Notes: generated from the letters alone by a model not told the origin. A stretch of 64,000 nucleotides of DNA from Phocoena phocoena (GCF_963924675.1 NC_089226.1:46889124-46953123); one strand, 5' to 3'. Shown: positions 31,130 through 44,465, counted from the first letter of the stretch. Made by a program: numbers and translations.

Positions 31130-31640
31130 ACTGTGCAATTCCACTGCTAATAATCCACTCTTTGGATATACCTGCATGATACATTAAAAAAAAATGTGTA
31201 TGCAACATTGTTTGTAATGCTAAATCTTAGAATTAACCTAAGATAACCAGCATAGGGAACTGGTAAAATTATAAATCTGTACTTTGAAATACAGTTTTAA
31301 GAGTTTGCTTAAAAGAAAGATTACATTTATGTGCTGATATTTTAAAAGTTTTAAGATTATTAAGTAAAAACCTGTTGCAGAATAGTATTTATAATATGAT
31401 CTTATTTGTTCCAAAAACACATATATATGTAATTATACATGCATATTTATATATATATTAGTAAATGCATAGAAAATTTGAGAAAAGATACACAAAAAAT
31501 ATTAACAATGGTTATTTCTGGATACCATAAAATTGTGTGTAGAAGTACAAGAGTTCAGAAAACCTTTCACTTTTCTCCTTTATTTACTGTTTACCAAGAA
31601 CATGGATTACTTTAATAATATTTTAGAGACAATTTACCAA
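31130..31640 (+). mobile_element. Old L1 3'-end fragment
   Basis: 'tgcaattccactgctaataa', 'gcaacattgtttgtaatgct' and a following AT-rich part match degenerate L1ME/HAL1 3' ends. Confidence 0.55.
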
Positions 31641-31859
31641 AGAAAGAGAGACAGAGAGAGAGAGGTACAGGCAGAGTGTAGAGATTCATGTAAACACTGA
31701 AACAGACAAACTGGGCCAAAGTTTTCCAAAGTACTTCAATGTACATATACTTTTCTGCAAGCTCCAACTTGCCTTGCAAAACCCACACTGAATGAGCAGT
31801 CGCTTTTACCCAGGTCCCAAAGCATACACAATATTCAGTGGCTCATATTCAGGGCAACT

Positions 31860-32560
31860 TAGAAACCTATTGAAAAAGAAAACATTTACAATACAATTTA
31901 AAAAACTGACAACACCAAATGCTGGCAAGGATGTAAAACAACATACATTGCTTGTGGAGGTTAAAAAGGAAACAACCTCTGAAAATTAGCAGTTTCTTAG
32001 GAATTTAAACATACACTTACCACATGACCCAGCAACTCCACTTTTAGACACTTACCCAAGAGAAATTTATGTCCACACAAAACTTGTCCACAAATGTACA
32101 TAGCATCTTTATTCATAATAGCCAAAAGCTAAGTACAACCCCAAATGTTCATCAACAGAAGAATGGAAAACCATTTATGCGAAAGAATACAATGGAATAC
32201 GAATCCACTGACACATACAGTAACGTGGATGAATCTCAAAAACATGTTGAATGAAAGATGCCAGACACAAAAAAGTACATTCTATATCATTTCATTTTTT
32301 TGAAGTTCAAGACAGATCAAACTACTCTACAGTAATAGAAATCAGAGCAGTAGTTGGTTATGAATGGTAAGGATTCACTGCAATGTGACATAAGAGAACT
32401 TTCTGGAGTGATGGAAATGTTCCATATCTTGACTGCGGTGTCGGTTCCAGGTGTATATTTTTGCCAAAACTTACAGAATTGTACACTTAAAACATGTGCA
32501 TTTCACTAAGTGTAAGTCTTACCCCAATTTTTAAAAATGTAAATACAGACACTATTTTCA
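31860..32560 (+). mobile_element. L1 3' UTR fragment
   Basis: 'accaaatgctggcaaggatg', 'acatgacccagcaactccac', 'ctttattcataatagccaaa' and 'catttcactaagtgtaagtc' follow the standard mammalian L1M 3' end. Confidence 0.75.
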
Positions 32561-33108
32561 CTGAAAAAAAAATACATACTCTTGTTTTGATATTACACAG
32601 CACCAGAATAAAAATCTTCAATAAATAATTTAATCCATATCTACTGAATATCTAATTTGTATCAAGTACTTTGCTATTTGCTAAGAGAAATACAGCAGTA
32701 GAAAATCCCTACTGCAATTCATTCACAATTTATATACAATTCATTCATATTTAATAAATATTTATTGAAGATGGTTCTAAAACCAGGATTTAGTTCCAAA
32801 GACAAAGCATAAATTGAAAATTGAATATGGGCAAAATTACTCTAGAAATACCTTTTTAGGAAAGTACCATGTTGGAGACCCATATACCACCTCTTGGTTC
32901 ATAAACCCAATACAGCCAGTCTTTCTCTTCAGCATTGGATCAGATCACTTTCTTCAGGTGAGCATGTAATGAAGCAGTTGGCTGGGGATTAGGAAAGCAG
33001 TCTTGTTTGAAAAATTCAACCAAGTAGTAGAATTGAACTCAGCATGGTGAGATGCTTATACTATGAGAGGTACTTGGGAACTGAGACAGATTGGAAATTA
33101 CCAGATGT

Positions 33109-33512
33109 GGGACTTCACTGGTGGCACAGTGGTTAAGAATCTGCCTGCCAATGCAGGGGACACAGGCTCGAGCCCTGGTCTGGGAAGATCCCACATGCCG
33201 TGGAGCAATGAAGCCCATGCACCATAACTACTGAGCCTGCACTCTAGAGCCTGCAAACCACAACTACTGAGTCCACATGCCACAGCTACTGAAGCCCGCA
33301 TGCCTAGAGACCATGCTCTGCAACAAAAGAAGCCACCACAATGAGAAGCCTGCGCACCACAATGAAGAGTAGCCCCCACTCACCACAACTAGAGAAAGCC
33401 CGCGTGCAGCAATGAAGACCCAACACAGCCAAAAATAAAAATAAATAAATAAATTTACACTAAAAAAATAGAATGAATGTCCTTATACATTAAAAAAAGA
33501 AAGAAAGAAAGA
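33109..33512 (+). mobile_element. Long CHR-1-type SINE
   Basis: ~350-bp body and mixed A-rich tail ending in (GAAA)n; target duplication AAATTACCAGWTGT at 33095-33108 and 33513-33526. Confidence 0.92.
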
Positions 33513-33559
33513 AAATTACCAGTTGTATATCTTCAACCCCTTGCTAACTCAAGGGTTTA

Positions 33560-34170
33560 TGGTGACTTTGTAGTATGTCAAGTTAGCTAAGATGGAACTG
33601 CATTTCTCAGAATCCCCTTCCCTGTATGACTCTAGGTTAGGGTTAGTTAAAAGATAAATTTACGTGAGATTTGGAAGGCAGAAGTAAAGCAGAAGACTTT
33701 TTTTGCTCTGAAAATCACTTTAGGGCCAGGCACTAATCATGGCGGCTCACCATGTTGGCATGGGCAAGCAGCCTGTCCTGCAGCGATCCAGCTCCCACCA
33801 GGTCTCTCCTTCAGCTTTTCTGAATCCTCAACTAGGTGCATGTTCAACAGTGTGGCCAAAGGTACCAGGTTATCCTACAGGTCATTCATATCACTGAAGT
33901 TGGATGCAATGAGAGACACATGCAGGTTCCACTTTGTCCTTGTGGTTCCAGCTTGTCCTCTCCAGTTTCAATCTTTCCTTACTCTATCCCATTTTATGAC
34001 CACTTTCCTTCCTGACTACTGCCCTGCTGACTTTAGGCCCAACACCAGACACAGTCTGCTTAACTAGCTCTTACATAATTGTAAGAGCTAATGCTCATGA
34101 TAAATCCCATATTTTCTATCAGTTATAGAGGTTCTGTTTCTTTGATTTAACCCTAACTGATAAAGGACTG
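33560..34170. other. Unassigned, probably repeat-derived
   Basis: The end 'gaggttctgtttctttgatt' plus TAACCCTAACTGA is a motif shared by several mammalian repeats; the family could not be set. Confidence 0.35.
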
Positions 34171-34539
34171 GTGGTTAAAACTGAAATATTTAAATCAAAT
34201 TATTCTCTTTCAGCTTTACAAAGACTTGAATTCACATAAATTAAGCACTTATGCACTGCAACTCTATTGTAAAGCTATGTTTAACTCTCATGTTAGAGGT
34301 ATAAAGACAATGTAATAGGAGTACAAGGGGAGGGAGGTTACTTCTGAGATGATTGGTCTGAATGCTTAGTAAAGAGGTTTGGGATTTACTTGGAAGGTGT
34401 AGATGGTTCCTGAAGGCTCTGGAATAAGAGGATGACTTGATCACTCACACAGACTATTATATTCTTCAGTACTGTATTAAAATGGAGTTGGTATTTCATT
34501 ACATGGCATAAAGAATCCATATGTCAGAAGGCAATTAAA

Positions 34540-34793
34540 CAGTTGATCCTCAAACAGCATGAGTTTGAACTGCCCGGGTCCACTTGCATGCAGATTTTTT
34601 CACTAAACATATCCTATAGTACTATAGATCCTGGGATAGTTGAATCCACAGATGCAGAACAGCAGATATGGGGGCGGGGGTGGGGGTGGGGTGGGGGCTG
34701 AGAGCCAACTGTAAAGTTATAGGGGGATTTTCCACTGCAGGGAGTGTTGGCACTCCACACCTCACCCTCTCCCCATTGTTCAAGGGTCAACTG
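34540..34793. mobile_element. Tigger-like DNA transposon (MITE)
   Basis: Left end CAGTTGATCCTCAAACAGCA and right end GTTCAAGGGTCAACTG form an imperfect terminal inverted repeat. 'tttgaactgcccgggtccac' is typical of this class. A G-rich run (34669-34700) lies inside. No clear TA duplication. Confidence 0.65.
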
Positions 34794-35078
34794 CAATCAG
34801 AGATATTTCTGAGACAGATGAGGGGAAGCTACCAAACAACTAAAAGGATAAGTGCTAGTCTTGGGAAGACTGGCCCCAGAACGATTAATGTCATTGGGAG
34901 TGACTGCTATTTATAAACTTTTGACAGACAAAATGGCAAAGATGTAACACAACAGACCAAAGATAAATTAGATAATATGACAAATGAGAATACTTTAAGA
35001 CTAAATTATAGAATGATATCCCAAGGGAGAAATGTAGGAAAATTCATCAAGTCAGACTATTTAAAAAGAAAATATTTC

Positions 35079-35285
35079 GGGCTTCCTTGGTGGCACAGTG
35101 GTTGAGAGTCTGCTTGCCAATGCAGGGGACGTGGGTTCGTGCCCCGGTCCGGGAGGATACCACGTGCCGCGGAGCGGCTGGGCCCGTGAGCCATGGCTGC
35201 TGGGCCTGCGCGTCTGGAGCCTGCGCTCCGCAACGGGAGAGGCCACAGCAGTGAGAGGCCCGTGTACCGCAAAAAAAAAAAAAAG
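35079..35285 (+). mobile_element. CHR-2-type SINE
   Basis: Perfect 15-bp target duplication AAAAGAAAATATTTC (35064-35078 and 35286-35300). Confidence 0.95.
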
Positions 35286-35929
35286 AAAAGAAAATATTTC
35301 AAGTAATAGAGAGCACACTATCACCATTCTACCTGGCCAATCTGCAGGATAAAAGTCATACAATAGGACTCTCCCATGTTTAATAGATGTGACCTCAATG
35401 AATAATAAATATGATAATGATACCCATGTATATAATATTACCTATTTATGAATACTAAGTTAATATTTATGCTATACTCATCTGACCTGTCATTCTTATA
35501 AACACATTGCACCTTTTTTCCATTTCACATAAGCTAAAATAAAAAATTTTGCAATTGAAGACCTGAGTTTATACCTGATGTTAGCATAAATAATTGTATG
35601 ACTGAAAAAAATGTTAATACTTCATAGCTTCAGTTTTTCATTCATAAAATAGGAAAAATGATAATAATGCTAATAGAGGAAATTCCAGTATGCTTAAAGA
35701 AACATTGGGAAAAGTTAAATGAGAAAAAAATGTTGGCTTCCAAAAATACTAAACTCGCAGTTACTCACCCAATTTTACCATTATATTGTACCATTCTGCA
35801 TACCAAAACAAAATGTAATTTCTATAGACAAAAGAATACTTCTAGACTGTTTTTTAAATGGAGACTACTGATAAATGAACATACTCTGAAAAGAACCGAA
35901 ATGTAGTTGATTTTGGCAGTGTGATAAAT

Positions 35930-37350
35930 TGGTCAGCCAACTCACTTCACATAATACACAAAGATTAACTGAAAATGGATCATAGACCTAAATCTAAAAG
36001 TAAAAATTATAAAACTTCTAGAATAAAATGTAAGAGAAAATCTTGCAATCTTGGGGTTTAGCAAATATTTCTTAGAACACAAAAAGCATTAATAATAAAA
36101 GTTTAAAATTTCATTAATGGGACTTTATTAAAATTAAAAACTTTTGCTCTTCAAAAGACACCATTATGAAATGAAAAGGAAAGACATAACAGGAAAAAAA
36201 ATTCACAATGCAAATATCTGACAACTGGTATACAAAATATATGTTTTTTAAATATTCCTAAAACTCAATGATAAGAAGACAGCTCAATTTTTTTTTTTTT
36301 TTTTGCAATATGCGGGCCTCTCACTGTTGTGGCCTCTCCTGTTGCAGAGCACAGGCTCAGTGGCCATGGCTCACGCGCCCAGCCGCTCCACGGCATGTGG
36401 GATCCTCCCAGACCGGGGCACGAACCCGTGTCCCCTGCATTGGCAGGCGGACTCTCAATAAGTGCGCCACCAGGGAAGCCCAACAGCTCAATTTTTTAAA
36501 TGGACAAAATGTTTGAACATATATTTTACAAAAGTACATATACAAATGGCCAATAAGCAGATGAAAAGATTCTCAACATAACTGGTTACTAGGGAAACAC
36601 ATATTAACACCACAATGAGATACCACTGCAACATTAGAATGGCTACAATTAAAAAGGCTGATAACACAGGTGCTGATGAAGATATGGAGTAATTAGAACT
36701 TATATTCTGCAGGTAAGAATGTCATGTGGTTCAATGTACTTTGAAAAACTGGCCCTTTCTTACAAAGTTAAATATATACATCTACCATATGACTTATCCA
36801 CTCTGGTTCTAAGCATTCAACAGGAAAAAAAAAAAATATGTTCACACAAACTGTTATACATAAATATTCACAGCAGCTTTATTCACAATAGCTAAAACTG
36901 TGAAATGACCCATATGTTCATTAAATGGTAAATAAATAAACAACAGGTAGTATATCCATACAATGTAACACTATTCAGTAATAGAAAGGAATGAACTACT
37001 GGTACAGGCAACAACATTGATGAACCTCAAAATCATTATATTGATTGATAGAAACCAGATACAAAGAGTACTTACTGTGTGACTCTATTTGTATAAAATT
37101 CTAGAAAATGCAAACTAATTTAGAGGGATCAAGCAATTCAATAACTGGCTGGGGCCAGGATCAGAAGCAGAGGTGAATTGCAAATGGGCATGAGAAATCT
37201 TTTGGGTTGGTGGTAATGAAGATATTCAGTATCTTGAGTACGGTAATACTTTCACAGTAGTATACAACTGTCAAAACTCATCAAAATGTACTCTCTAAAT
37301 AGGTATAGTTTGTTGTACATAAAATATATCTCAATGAGGGTTTTTTTAAT
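35930..37350 (+). mobile_element. L1 ORF2 end and 3' UTR, interrupted by a SINE
   Basis: 'tcatagacctaaatctaaaa', 'ttttgctcttcaaaagacac' and 'ctttattcacaatagctaaa' are L1 ORF2 C-terminus and 3' UTR; ends near 'aaatatatctcaatgagggt'. Coding capacity lost. Confidence 0.85.
36291..36482 (-). mobile_element. CHR-2-type SINE with internal deletion
   Basis: Antisense copy between ACAGCTCAATTT duplications (36279-36290 and 36483-36494). About 15 bp are missing between two CAGGCTC repeats. Confidence 0.94.
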
Positions 37351-37419
37351 GAGAAGTAGCCCAGAGTTCTGGGATAAGTAAGCTTATATAAATAATTCAT
37401 AAGTAAACTCAAAATAAAG

Positions 37420-38460
37420 AACTCATTGGGGGATCTTAACAGCAGACAGAAAACAAAACAGCATATGTCAGGATTAATGAACTTGAAAAAATTATCCAAA
37501 TTGAACCTCAAAAGGAAAATGGGTAAAAAGAACCTCACATAGTATGAGAAATGNNNNNNNNNNNNNNNNNNNNNNNNNNNNNNNNNNNNNNNNNNNNNNN
37601 NNNNNNNNNNNNNNNNNNNNNNNNNNNNNNNNNNNNNNNNNNNNNNNNNNNNNNNNNNNNNNNNNNNNNNNNNNNNNNNNNNNNNNNNNNNNNNNNNNNN
37701 NNNNNNNNNNNNNNNNNNNNNNNNNNNNNNNNNNNNNNNNNNNNNNNNNNNNNCATTAAAAGACAAGGACATTAAAAGAAAGATTGGTGAATTTGAAAAC
37801 ATAGCCAAAAAAAAAAAAATCCGTAATGAAGTACAGAGAGAAAAAAGCTGGAAAAAAAAGTGAACAGAGTACCAGTGAGCTGTAGGACAACCTCAAGCAG
37901 AAAAATATAATGGGAGTCCATGAATGAGAAGAAAGGTAGGGACATAAAAAATATTTTAAGAAATAATTAGCAGTTTTTTTCCAAATTTAATGAAGATGAT
38001 ATACCTACAGATCCAAGAAGCTCAGTGAACATCAAGCACAAGAAACAAAGACATTTACACTGGGGTATATCATATTCAAATTACTTAAAACCAATGACAA
38101 AGAGAAAACTTAAAAGCCGCCAAAGAGAAAAGACTACTTACACACAACAAATAATGATAAGTATGACAGTAAATTTCTTGTTGGAAACAATGTAAGTTAG
38201 AAGACAATGGAAGTTAAAGCAATGTCTTTAAAATGCTAAAACCAAAATCTGTCAACCTAAAATATTTTACCCATCAAAAATAACTTTCAAAAATTAAGTA
38301 ACTATAAAGACTTTTTTCAGAATTAGATAAGTTAAAATAATCCTCACTAGAAAACCTGCACCACAAGAAATATTAAAGGAAGTCCTTCAAATAGAAGGAA
38401 AATAATACCAGATGGAAACCTGAATTTGTACAAAGGAATGAAGAGCACAGAAATGGTAAC
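37420..38460 (+). mobile_element. L1/HAL1 ORF1-type fragment, containing the N gap
   Basis: 'acagatccaagaagctcagt', 'aaaagccgccaaagagaaaa' and 'gcaccacaagaaatattaaa' match the decayed ORF1 region of L1/HAL1. Confidence 0.7.
37554..37753. other. Assembly gap, 200 N
   Basis: Exactly 200 undetermined bases within an old L1/HAL1 ORF1-type region. ORFs reported across it are artefacts. Confidence 1.
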
Positions 38461-40139
38461 TACATGGGTAAACATAAAGACTTTTTTCTTATTATTTAAA
38501 TCTCTTTAAAAGGCAATCAGCTGGAGAGAATTCTGGGAAGATGGTGGAGTAGGAAGCACCAGAAATCTGTCTCCTCACTTAGACAATGCAGAATCTATCT
38601 CAGAATCTATCTCTATTTTGGAAATCTGGAGTCTATTAAGTGCTTGCATCTACCAGGTGAAGGCTTGGACAGTAAAATGCAGTTAATTTTGGTCAATTTT
38701 AGCTCTTAGCACAGTAGCTGCTATCTACACCCCCCCCCCATCCCATAGAAGGCACCTGTGTTCCTGCAGCAGTCAGGGTGGGCAAAAAGGAACCTGTCCT
38801 TCAAAAATCAGTGCTCTGTTCTCTGACCACTGATTGCTGCTTCTGATCACAAAGGTGCTGACAAAGAGGCAACCAATCATTGTTACACCTCCTCCACCCC
38901 ACTGTTACAAGCCCCTCTCCCTCCAGGTGAAGTGACTTCCACGAGATTTAAGGGCCAGCATGCTGTTTCCCTGCTTCATTTTTCTCTTTTTCCCCTTTTG
39001 GGAGCCATGCATTAAAGACTAGGACATTCAAAGGCAACTGCATACATGGGGGAAATCAGCAAGTCACTACATATGCCCAGGGAAAAGCAAACACTCAGAA
39101 AAGACCATAGAAGATCTTAAGTTTTCTCCTCAGGTTGATTCTTGGCACAGAAACAGCCTACAAGAAAAAAAACAAAAACAACTCACAAAAACAAAAAACA
39201 GCAAACTCTGATAAAAGAGGAGAATCTGATTTCCAGAGTTACCACTTTATTAGAGTCAGTATCCAATTTCCAACAACAACAAAATCACAAGGCATACAAA
39301 GACACAGGAAAGTATGGCCCATTGAAAGGGAAAAATAAATCAACAGAAACTGTCCCTGAAAATATGTTATGGCAGATATACTAGACAAAGACTTTAAATT
39401 AACTGTCTTAAAGATGCCCAAAGAACTAAAGAAAGACATAGAGGAAGTCTAGAAAACAGTGTATGAACAAAATGGAAATATCAATAAAGAGATAGAAAAG
39501 CTATAAAGAAACCAAAAAAATTCTGGAGCTGAAAAGTAAAATAACTAAAATGAAAAATTCACTATGGTGATTCAAAGGTAGATTTAAACAGGCAGAAGAA
39601 AGAATCGGTGAAGTTGAAGATAGGACAATGGAAATTATTGAGTCTGAGTAACAGAAAGAAAATAAAATTGAAGAAAAGTAAACACAACCTAACAGACTTG
39701 TGGGACATCTTCAAGCAGATCATCATATGCATTTTGGAAGTCCCAGGAGGAGAAGAGAGAGAGAAAGGGGCAGAGAGAATATTTAAAGAAATAATGGCTG
39801 AGAACATCCCAAATTTGATGAAAGACATGAATATAAGCATCCAAGAAACTCAACAAACTCCAAGTTGGATGAACTGGAAGAGACCCACGCTGAGACACAA
39901 TGTAATCAAACTTTTGAAAAACAAAGACAAAGATAGAATCTTGAAAGCAACAAGAGAGAGGTGACACATCACATACAGGGGATTCTCAATAAAATTAAAA
40001 GAGTTTTCATCAGAAACTTTGGAGGCCAAAAGGCAGTGGGTCAGTATATTCAAACTGCTAAAAGAAAGAAAAAACAAACAAAAAAACAATCAACCAAGAA
40101 TCCTTTAACTGACAAAATGGTCCTTCAAAAGTGAAGGAG

Positions 40140-40260
40140 AGGAAATTCTCCAGTGGTCCAGTGGTTAGGACTCATGCTTTCACCATCAAGGGCCCGGGTT
40201 CAATCACTGGTTGTAGAACTGAGATCCCACAAGCTGTGCAGTGCAGGAAAAAAAAAAAAA
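40140..40260 (+). mobile_element. Short CHR-1-type SINE
   Basis: Body with CCAGTGGTCCAGTGGTTAGG; diverged flanking duplication (AAAAGTGAAGGAGA / AAAAATGAGGGTGA). Confidence 0.85.
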
Positions 40261-41828
40261 ATGAGGGTGAAATCAAGATATTCCCAGATAAACAAAAGCT
40301 GAGGAAGTTTATTACCTTTAGACCTGCCCTGCAAGAAATGCTAAAATGAATCTTGCAAATTGAAATGAAAGGACATTTGAAGTAACTCAAAGCCATATGA
40401 AGAAATAAAGATCTCAGTAAAGGTAAATACATGGGCAATTATACAACACAGTACTATTGTAACAACAGTTTGTGATTTCACTTTTAGTTTTCTACATAAT
40501 TTAACAGACTGATACTTCTTTTAGAAAGGAAATTGACTGTCTATAGCAAAAATTATAACAATGTATTTCAGGATTTATAAAATATATGAAAGTAAAATGT
40601 ATGTCAACAATAGCACAAAGGCTGGAAGGGGGAAATGGAATTATACACTTGTAAGGTTCTTATACTATACGTGAAGTGGTATGTTATCATTTGAAGATAG
40701 ATTGTGATAGGTTAAATATGTATACTATAAATCCTGTACTTAACTACTAAAATAATACAACAAAGGATTATCACAAGTAAGCCCCCTAAAATGGAATTTA
40801 AAAACCAGTTAATCCAAAAGAAGGCAGAAGAAGAGAACAAAGGAAACAAAAACCAGGTAAGACAAATAGAAAACAGCAGGATGGTAGATTTAAACCCAAC
40901 CATATCGATAATCATGTTAAACATAATCTAAGTCATCCAAACACCCCTAATAAAAAGGCAGAGATTGTCAGGTTAGTTAAAAAGCAAGACCCCACTATAG
41001 GTTGCTTACCAGAAACACATTTGGAATATAAACAAATAGGAACAAACTAAACGGTTGGCAAAAAGTATACCACTCTAACTTTAATCAACAGAAAACTGGA
41101 GTGGTTATATTAACATCAGACAAGTTAGATTCCAGAGCAAAGGATGTTACCAGAGATAAACAGTGTCATTTCATAATGATAAAGGGGTCAATTTATGAAC
41201 AAGACATAAAAATCCTAATTTTTATATCCTAATTATCCTATTACTTTTATACTCTTAATAACAGGGCTTCAAAATACATGAAGCAAAAACTAAGTTGAGG
41301 ATTACCAGTTTTTTATTTTCTTAATATAAAGACATATCTATAGCTTATTATTTTTATATAAACTTTTAATTCATCACTTAAGATATAACATTTATCTTGA
41401 AAAAGGAAATGACCCATGACTAAAATCTGATGCGTTGACCCAAAACAAATTACTTCCAGATTTTTAAAAAGCTTTTCCACAAAAAACGTAGCAGACCCAT
41501 ATGGCTTTAATGGTGAATTCTTCCAAATATTTAAGGGCAAAATAATACCAAATTTACAAAAACTCTTCCAAAGAATAGAAAAAGAGGGAATAATTTTGAT
41601 CTCACTTTTTTAAGACCAGTAAAACATTAATATCAAACCTAAAAAGGACATTACAAAAAAGAAAAATTACAGGTCAGTGTCTCCTTTGAATGTAGATGTA
41701 AAAATCCTAACAAAATATTAATAAATAGGATTCCAGGGATATAAAAAAATACATAATGCATCATAACCAAGAGGGGTTTATTCCAGGAATAAAAGGACAG
41801 TTTAACATTTTAAAATTCCATCAGTGTA

Positions 41829-42050
41829 GGGCTTCCCTGGTGGCGCAGTGGTTGAGAGTCCGCCTGCCGATGCAGGGGACGCAGGTTCGTGCCCTGGTCC
41901 GGGAAGATCCCACATGCCGCGGAGTGGCTGGGCCCGTGAGCCATGGCGGCTGAGCCTGCGCATCAGGAGCCTGTGCTCCGCAACGGGAGAGGCCACAACA
42001 GTGAGAAGCCCGCGTACCGCAAAAAAATAAATAAATAAAGTAAAAAAAAA
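41829..42050 (+). mobile_element. CHR-2-type SINE
   Basis: 17-bp target duplication AAAATTCCATCWGTGTA (41812-41828 and 42051-42067) in L1 ORF2. Confidence 0.95.
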
Positions 42051-42587
42051 AAAATTCCATCTGTGTAATTCACAACAGTAACAGAATTTTAAAAATGGGG
42101 GGAAAGCACAATCATTTCAATAGATGAAGAAAGCACATTTGATAAAACTAAACATGCGTTCACGATTTCAGGGGGAAAAATATCCTCAAAAAGTAGAAAT
42201 GCAAGGAAAAATCTTTTATTTTAAAAAGGTCATCTAGTAATAAAACACTACAGCTAAATCATTCTCAGTGGTACAATGGTCAAATCTTTCTCCCCAACAA
42301 AATGAGGATGTCCACTACCACAGCTTTTATTTACCATTGTGCTAGAGGCCCTAGACAGTGCTGTAAGACTAGAAAGAAAAGGTACACCACTGGAAACAAA
42401 AAGTACAATTTTCATTTACATATTACATGATTGTAAAAAAAGAAAAACTGAAAATATATCAACAGTTAAAATCAATAGTAAATTTAGCAACAAGCTCTCT
42501 AGATATAAGGTTAACATATCAAAAAAAACATATTTCTATATACTAGCAAGAAACTATCAGAAAATGAAAGTTTTAAAAATACCACTT

Positions 42588-42793
42588 CGGGCTTTCCTGG
42601 TGGTGCAGTGGTTGAGAGTCCGCCTGCCGATGCAGGGGACTCAGGTTCGTGTCCCAGTCCGGGAAGATCCCACATGCTGCAGAGCGGCTGTGCCCGTGAG
42701 CCATGGCCGCTGAGCCTGCGCGTCCGGAGCCTGTGCTCCGCAATAGGAAAGGCCACAACAGTGAGAGGCCTGCATACCGCAAAAAAAAAAAAA
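42588..42793 (+). mobile_element. CHR-2-type SINE
   Basis: Full-length copy in L1 ORF2; short imperfect duplication around ACCACTT. Confidence 0.92.
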
Positions 42794-43872
42794 CCACTTA
42801 TAGTAGAATGAAAAAAATCAAATATCTAGAAACAAGTTTAAGAAAAGTTCCATAAAGCTAATATTGAAAACTACAAAATATTGCAAGTTTCTACCATAGA
42901 AAGAAATTAAAGATGACCTAAATAAATGGAGAGCTGCATCATGTTTATGAATCAAAAGGCTGAATATTGATTTCAGTTTCCCCCAATTTGATGTGTGGAT
43001 TCAATGTAAATGCAATCAAAAGCCCAGCATGAATAGTTGGTGCATATTGACAGGCTGAATCTTAAATTTATACGGAAATACAAAGAACCTAAAATAGCCA
43101 AGATAATCTTAAAGATGAATGAAATTGGAGAACTTATACTATCAGAGTTTCAAAACTTATTGTAAAGCTGCAGTAATTAAGACAGTGGGGTATTAGTGCA
43201 AGGATAGACAAATAGACCAATGTAACAAAACAGAGTTCAGAAATACACCTATACCTATAGAGTCACTTGGTTTATGACAAAAGTATCACTGCAATTCAGC
43301 AGGGAAATGATAGTCTTCTTCATTAAAAGGTGTTTCAACAATTTCATATAGGAAAAGCAATAAACCCTACCTCACATCAAACCCCAAAATTAATTCAAGG
43401 TAGATCATAGATTTAAACATGAAAGCTAAAAAAATAAAGCTCTAGAAGAAAATGCAGGAGAGCAACTTGACAATTTTGGGGTAGGTAAAGATTTCTTAAA
43501 CATGACAGAAAAAGCACAAACCTTTAAAGACAAAATTGATAAATTTGACTTCATTAAAATTGAGAGCTTCTATCATCACAACACATCAGCAGAAAGTTGA
43601 ATAGGCAAATCATAAACTGAGAGAATATATTTGTAATACATATATCTGATATATCTGATGAAGGATTATATCCATAATATTTATATAAAGAACTCTACAG
43701 ATCAATAAGAAAGCTTTTAAATTTGGCAAAATACTTGAACATGAACTTCTTAAAAAAGGAAGCTAAACATACATCTACCTTATGATGCAGCAGTTTCACT
43801 CCTAAGTATATCCTCCCCCAAATAACAAATTGAGTGCAAATGTCTGTAAAAACTTGTATAAGAATGTTTATA

Positions 43873-44081
43873 GGGGCTTCCCTGGTGGCGCAGTGGTTGA
43901 GAATCTGCCTGCTAATGCAGGGGACATGGGTTTGAGCACTGGTCTGGGAGGATCCCACATGCCACGGAGCAACTGGGCCCGTGAGCCACAACTACTGAGC
44001 CTGCGCGTCCGGAGACTGTGCTCCGCAACAGGAGAGGCCACAACAGTGAGAGGCCCGCGTACTGCAAAAAAAAAAAAAAAA
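43873..44081 (+). mobile_element. CHR SINE, intermediate form, no target duplication
   Basis: Mixes CHR-1-type sequence (GAGCAACTGGGCC, CACAACTACTGAGCC) with a CHR-2-type end. L1 sequence stops at its left edge and does not resume on the right. Confidence 0.9.
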
Positions 44082-44139
44082 GTAGCAAAGAGATTCTTGA
44101 AGAGACTCTTTCAAGGACAGGCTAAACCTTTCCCATTCA

Positions 44140-44291
44140 AAATATGGTTAATGGAGAAGCAGGAGCAATGGCAGTACCACCTGGAACCTTGCTGGAAGTG
44201 CAGACCCACCCCAGACCTACTGAATCAGAATCTACACTTACAAGCTCCCCAAATGATTAGTTGGTCCAGTAAAGTTTGAGAAACACTGGCC
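44140..44291 (-). mobile_element. MER5A-like hAT element, antisense
   Basis: 'ccacctggaaccttgctgga' and the end GTTTGAGAAACACTG are the reverse of the MER5A consensus. Confidence 0.7.
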
Positions 44292-44465
44292 TAAACTGCC
44301 TAGTAGATGCAGAAGTAGACTAGTGAACGAATTTAAGAACTATTTGGAGCGAGATGTGATTGTACTTAGCATAATCATTGAATGGATAAGGTGGGAAGGA
44401 ATGAGAAATCAATAGTGATATTTAAGCTGTGGGCAACTAGCTTGATAGAAATTAATGCCATTTCC

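Larger units (their letters stand above)
38520..43872 (+). mobile_element. Near-complete but degenerate L1/HAL1 element
   Basis: 5' start near 'ctgggaagatggtggagtag'. ORF1 remains at 39608-39964 (GAERIFKEIMAENIPNLMKD motif), then ORF2 endonuclease/reverse-transcriptase sequence to 43872. Split by SINEs at 40140, 41829 and 42588 and cut short at 43873. Many stops and frameshifts; not functional. Confidence 0.8.

Noticed and set aside
39608..39964. ORF of 118 residues with good coding look
   Set aside because: It is the remnant L1 ORF1 (GAERIFKEIMAENIPNL motif) of an old element with broken flanks, not a host gene.
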